Notes under the pieces: model-generated | Seen by the model: the letters and a program-made list of their open reading frames with translations, nothing else | What the model was told of the DNA's origin: nothing | The model's database searches: none | NCBI RefSeq assembly: GCF_013201035.1 | Contig: NZ_CP053707.1 | Location: 372,001-436,000, forward strand | Source of the DNA: Arthrobacter sp. NEB 688 | Lineage (GTDB): Bacteria > Actinomycetota > Actinomycetes > Actinomycetales > Dermatophilaceae | Direction of reading: 5' to 3' | Length of the DNA stretch: 64,000 nucleotides | In this document: in pieces, positions 61,352-64,000 of the stretch | How the letters are laid out: every line of letters begins with the position of its first letter | Position numbering within the stretch: the stretch's first letter is position 1 | Program-made: the position numbers and the translations under genes

Positions 61352-62077
61352 TCAGGCGGGCTCGACGTCCGTCCCGGTCGTCGTGACGAGGGCGGCGAGG
61401 TGGGCCGCGAAGCCCCCCGGCGCACGGCCGACCAGCCGGGCGGAGGTGCGGACACGCGTGCGGTCGGTCGCGACCCACGGTCGACCGCTCGCCCGGACCC
61501 GCCGCACCAGCTCGACGTCCTCGTGGGTCCGCCAGGGCGGGAAGCCGCCCGCCTCCTCGTACGCGTCGGCCCGGACGCCGAGGTTGGCCCCGTGGACGTG
61601 CGGGTGCCCCTCGGCCAGCACGTGGCGGGCGCGCCAGGCGGCGACGAGGCCCGGCACCGGCGCGGGGCGCGGCTCGACCGTGCCGACGACGAGGTCGTGG
61701 CCGGCGTCGGCCAGGCGCAGCTGCTCGGTCAGCCAGTGCGCCGGCACCTCGGTGTCCGCGTCGGTGAGGGCCAGCCACGTGGCGGCGGGCCCCGCGCCCA
61801 CCGCGAGCGCGCCGCGGCGCCCCGCGACGATCGCCCGGTGCCTCGCGACGCCGACGGCCCCGGCGTCGAGCGCGACGACCCGGACGGGGTGCGCCGCCGC
61901 GACGAGCGCCGAGCCGTCCCGGCAGCGGTCGAGGGCGACGACGACCTCCACCGTCACCCCGGGGCGGCGCCGGCCCAGGTCGAGGACGGCTCGGCCGATG
62001 GCCCCGAGGCAGCGGTCGAGGACGAGCTCCTCGTCCCGCGCGGGGACGGCCACGACGACGTGCCGGACCGGCGTCAC
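61352..62077 (-). CDS. Family 2 glycosyltransferase
   Basis: A 241-residue GT-A enzyme: VVVAVPARDEELVLDRCLGA, WLALTDADTEVP with D106-D108 as the metal-binding motif, and GANLGVRADAYEEAGGFPP for the acceptor side. It transfers a sugar from a nucleotide-sugar to an unknown acceptor. GTG at 62077 overlaps the stop of the PIG-L/methyltransferase gene (62074-62077), so it is part of the same operon. Confidence 0.87.
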   Translation of the reverse strand: MTPVRHVVVAVPARDEELVLDRCLGAIGRAVLDLGRRRPGVTVEVVVALDRCRDGSALVAAAHPVRVVALDAGAVGVARHRAIVAGRRGALAVGAGPAATWLALTDADTEVPAHWLTEQLRLADAGHDLVVGTVEPRPAPVPGLVAAWRARHVLAEGHPHVHGANLGVRADAYEEAGGFPPWRTHEDVELVRRVRASGRPWVATDRTRVRTSARLVGRAPGGFAAHLAALVTTTGTDVEPA

Positions 62078-63468
62078 GCGCGGCCCTCTCGCTCGGCGAC
62101 CGACCCCGCCGGGCCGCCCCACAGGTCGACGAGCACGTCGTCGTCCTCGAGGTGCAGCCGGTGCGGCAGGTCGTCGAGGGCCGCCGCCGCGACGTCGTGG
62201 ACGAGCGGTCCGTCCAGGGGGACGTCCTGCGTGCCGTGGCGCCAGTGGACGAGGAGCACCTCGCCGTCGGGGGCGAGGGCGTCCCGCACGCGGCGCAGCG
62301 TCTCGAGCAGCTCGGTCGGGCGGAGGAAGTAGCCCACCTCCGACAGGACGGCGAGGTCGACGCGATCCTGCGGGCCGGGGTCGTCGGGCAGTACCTCGGG
62401 GACCCGCCCGAGCACCCACGAGACGTGCTCGGGGGCGTCGACCCGGGCGAGGTCCAGCGCTCGCACGCTGACGTCCGTGGCGGTCACCCGGTCCGCGCGC
62501 TCGGCGAGACGCCGCGTGAGGACCCCCGTGGCACAGCCGATCTCGAGCGCGTGGTCGTAACGCTCGCGCAGCAGGACGCCCGCCGTCAGGTCGCGCTTGC
62601 GGCGCTCGAAGAACGACCCGTGGAAGCCCCAGGGGTCGTCGCCCGCCTCGTACATCGCGTCGAACGCCTCGGCGCCCCCCGCGCTCGTCCGGCTCGCGGG
62701 CTGAGCGCCACCGTCCGCGACGAGCAGCTCGAGCGGTCGCGCGGCCCGGCGCAGCACCTCCGGCGGGAGGACCGGCCGGTCCCCCTCGGCCGGCCCGAGC
62801 GGCGAGGACTGCGACGGGTACTCGCGCAGCGCCGCCGCCTTGCGGTCGACGGCGTCCCGGTCGAGCTCGACCACGCATGCGCGCTCCCACGGCAGGTCAT
62901 CGGGAAGACCCCAGTGCCACAGCCAGATCGGGTACTGCAGCAACGTCGCCCCACGCTCCGCGGCGACCTCCGCCGCCACGGCGCCGAGGGTGTCGTGGTC
63001 GGGGTGGCGGTCGCCGCTCCACGGGGCGACGACGAGCGAGCCCGGCCGGACGACGCGCTGCACCGCCTCCCGCAGCGCACCACGCCGCACCGCGAGCGAG
63101 CCGTCGGGGAGGCCGAGGTGCGTCAGGCCCGCACGGGGCGACAGGGCCGAGACGGCCGCCGCCGCCTCCAGCCGTCGCACCCCACCCAGCCGGTCGGGAC
63201 CCCACGCCGAGGCGTCCGGGTGGGAGCCCTCCCCGTCGGTCGCGACGACGACGCTGACCGGCATCCCGGCCCGGTCGGCCAGCGCCACGAGGCCGCCGAC
63301 CCCGAGTGCCTCGTCGTCCGGGTGAGCGGCGAGGACGAGCAGCTCGTCGTGGCGGGCCGCGAGCGCGGGCACGTCGAGCACCGGGGCGAGCGCCCAGCGA
63401 GGGTCGCCGAGCCAGGTGCTCTCCGACGTGCCGGTGTCGGTGTGGCGGAACGCCGGTGCGCCAGTCAC
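62074..63468 (-). CDS. PIG-L deacetylase fused to SAM-dependent methyltransferase
   Basis: A 464-residue bifunctional protein. The N-terminal PIG-L domain (about 40-240) has LVLAAHPDDEALGVGG with H49 and D51/D52 as zinc ligands, and RHPDHDTLGAV as the second motif. The C-terminal methyltransferase domain (about 285-440) has the SAM loop ALEIGCATGVLTRRL and VTATDVSVRAL, like NodS. It could deacetylate an N-acetyl sugar or amine and then methylate the product. GTG at 63468 overlaps the acyl-CoA dehydrogenase stop (GTGA). The pathway is not known. Confidence 0.88.
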   Translation of the reverse strand: MTGAPAFRHTDTGTSESTWLGDPRWALAPVLDVPALAARHDELLVLAAHPDDEALGVGGLVALADRAGMPVSVVVATDGEGSHPDASAWGPDRLGGVRRLEAAAAVSALSPRAGLTHLGLPDGSLAVRRGALREAVQRVVRPGSLVVAPWSGDRHPDHDTLGAVAAEVAAERGATLLQYPIWLWHWGLPDDLPWERACVVELDRDAVDRKAAALREYPSQSSPLGPAEGDRPVLPPEVLRRAARPLELLVADGGAQPASRTSAGGAEAFDAMYEAGDDPWGFHGSFFERRKRDLTAGVLLRERYDHALEIGCATGVLTRRLAERADRVTATDVSVRALDLARVDAPEHVSWVLGRVPEVLPDDPGPQDRVDLAVLSEVGYFLRPTELLETLRRVRDALAPDGEVLLVHWRHGTQDVPLDGPLVHDVAAAALDDLPHRLHLEDDDVLVDLWGGPAGSVAEREGRA

Positions 63469-64000
63469 CGGGTCTCCTCCCCGTCGAGCACGAGGGCCCC
63501 CAGGGCGGCGAGGTCCCGCTCGGCGTGGTGCTGGCGCAGGTAGACCGTGAGGTCGGCGACCCGCCCGGCGTGCTCGTCGTCCGCGGTGAGCGGCGCCGGC
63601 CCGAGCCCGTGCCCGACGGCCCGCAGCACCTCCTCGGCGGCGTCGGCGACGACCGCCCGCACCCGCGCCGCGAGCAGCGCGCCCGCCCGCCCGTCGGCCG
63701 ACCCGTCCCCGATGGCCCGGGCCGCGTCCCGCAGCGACAGCAGGGCGCCGTGGAGCAGCCGGTCGACCGCCCCCAGGTGCAGGAGGGCGACCTGGTCCGG
63801 GGGCCGGCGCCGCGCCGCGTCGACGAGGCGCCCCGCGACGGCGGCCGCCGCCCCGAACCAGACCGCGGCCACGCCGATCCCACCCCAGGCGAAGCCCGGA
63901 CGCTCGAGGTACCAGTCCCCCTCGCCCACCGCGACGGTCGGGACGTCGGTGAGCGTCATCGACCCGGTGCGGACCGCGGCGAGACCGCGGGGCACCCACC
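63465..64000 (-). CDS. Acyl-CoA dehydrogenase-like protein (cut by window edge)
   Basis: The C-terminal 178 codons of a leftward gene that is open to the window edge, so its start is outside. ERPGFAWGGIGVAAVWFGAAA and LHLGAVDRLLHGALLSLRDA, then DLTVYLRQHHAERDLAALGA fit the C-terminal helical bundle of acyl-CoA dehydrogenases, which use FAD. The N-terminal catalytic part is missing, so substrate and activity cannot be judged. It is translationally coupled to the PIG-L/methyltransferase gene. Confidence 0.7.
   Translation of the reverse strand, partial: WVPRGLAAVRTGSMTLTDVPTVAVGEGDWYLERPGFAWGGIGVAAVWFGAAAAVAGRLVDAARRRPPDQVALLHLGAVDRLLHGALLSLRDAARAIGDGSADGRAGALLAARVRAVVADAAEEVLRAVGHGLGPAPLTADDEHAGRVADLTVYLRQHHAERDLAALGALVLDGEETR

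Noticed and set aside
1-64000. tRNA, rRNA, transposase, integrase or phage genes
   Set aside because: No sequence in the window could be recognised as any of these.

Overview
The window is very GC-rich DNA with almost continuous gene coverage. It has many GTG starts and 1-4 nt stop/start overlaps, and several candidate leaderless promoters (TANNNT-like -10 about 6-7 nt before the start codon). Lineage markers include an F420-dependent glucose-6-phosphate dehydrogenase, a folP2-gpgS pair, a DUF3073 gene near purM and vdh, and KdpFABCDE. Together these point to a high-GC Actinobacterium, plausibly Micrococcales such as Intrasporangiaceae; the family is inferred from gene content only. I found no rRNA, tRNA, CRISPR array, transposase, integrase or phage gene.

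Layout. 1-2.5 kb: the N-terminal end of an ATP-dependent DNA ligase, an ElaA-like acetyltransferase and a BCCT betaine/choline transporter. 2.8-10.4 kb: a complete kdpFABCDE potassium-uptake operon with its sensor and regulator, reading leftward. 10.7-15.7 kb: crotonase, SGNH esterase, alpha-methylacyl-CoA racemase-like enzyme overlapping fgd, and a VOC protein. 15.9-22.4 kb: valine/leucine dehydrogenase, DUF3073, then an NCS1 permease, cysteine hydrolase and secreted nuclease lying between DUF3073 and purM. 22.5-28.6 kb: PadR/HAAS pair, pntAB transhydrogenase and an acidic anchored protein. 28.8-36.7 kb: acyl-CoA synthetase, zinc-ribbon protein, S1P-lyase-like PLP enzyme with MFS transporter, small unknowns, a sugar-dehydrogenase lipoprotein and an alkyltransferase-like DNA-repair protein. 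36.8-41.9 kb: aminotransferase, paired CrcB fluoride channels, secreted subtilase, papain-like protein. 41.9-49.6 kb: ArsR/SRPBCC/VOC operon, LacI regulator and a 1683-residue secreted GH92 mannosidase. 49.6-54.9 kb: folP2/gpgS/DoxX operon, DUF427, an isocitrate-lyase-like enzyme and small proteins. 55-60.5 kb: an amidohydrolase-DUF59-alcohol dehydrogenase set that resembles the accessory part of actinobacterial propane monooxygenase clusters but has no monooxygenase, divergent from a GAF/AAA/Fis regulator. 60.6-64 kb: degenerate SDR, glycosyltransferase, PIG-L/methyltransferase fusion and acyl-CoA dehydrogenase running off the edge.

The most unusual non-coding content is a set of intergenic palindromes. 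(A) Three elements with a shared outer arm and different cores, one a perfect 54-bp palindrome. (B/C) A 34-bp hairpin present four times at 10.5 kb and three times, diverged, at 38.9 kb. (D) Six 51-bp tandem units at 30.55-30.83 kb. (E) Two long inverted repeats with identical arms at 19.5 and 19.8 kb. Each locus lies just 3' of a gene. They may be terminators, REP-like repeats or protein-binding arrays, and I do not recognise them as a named family.
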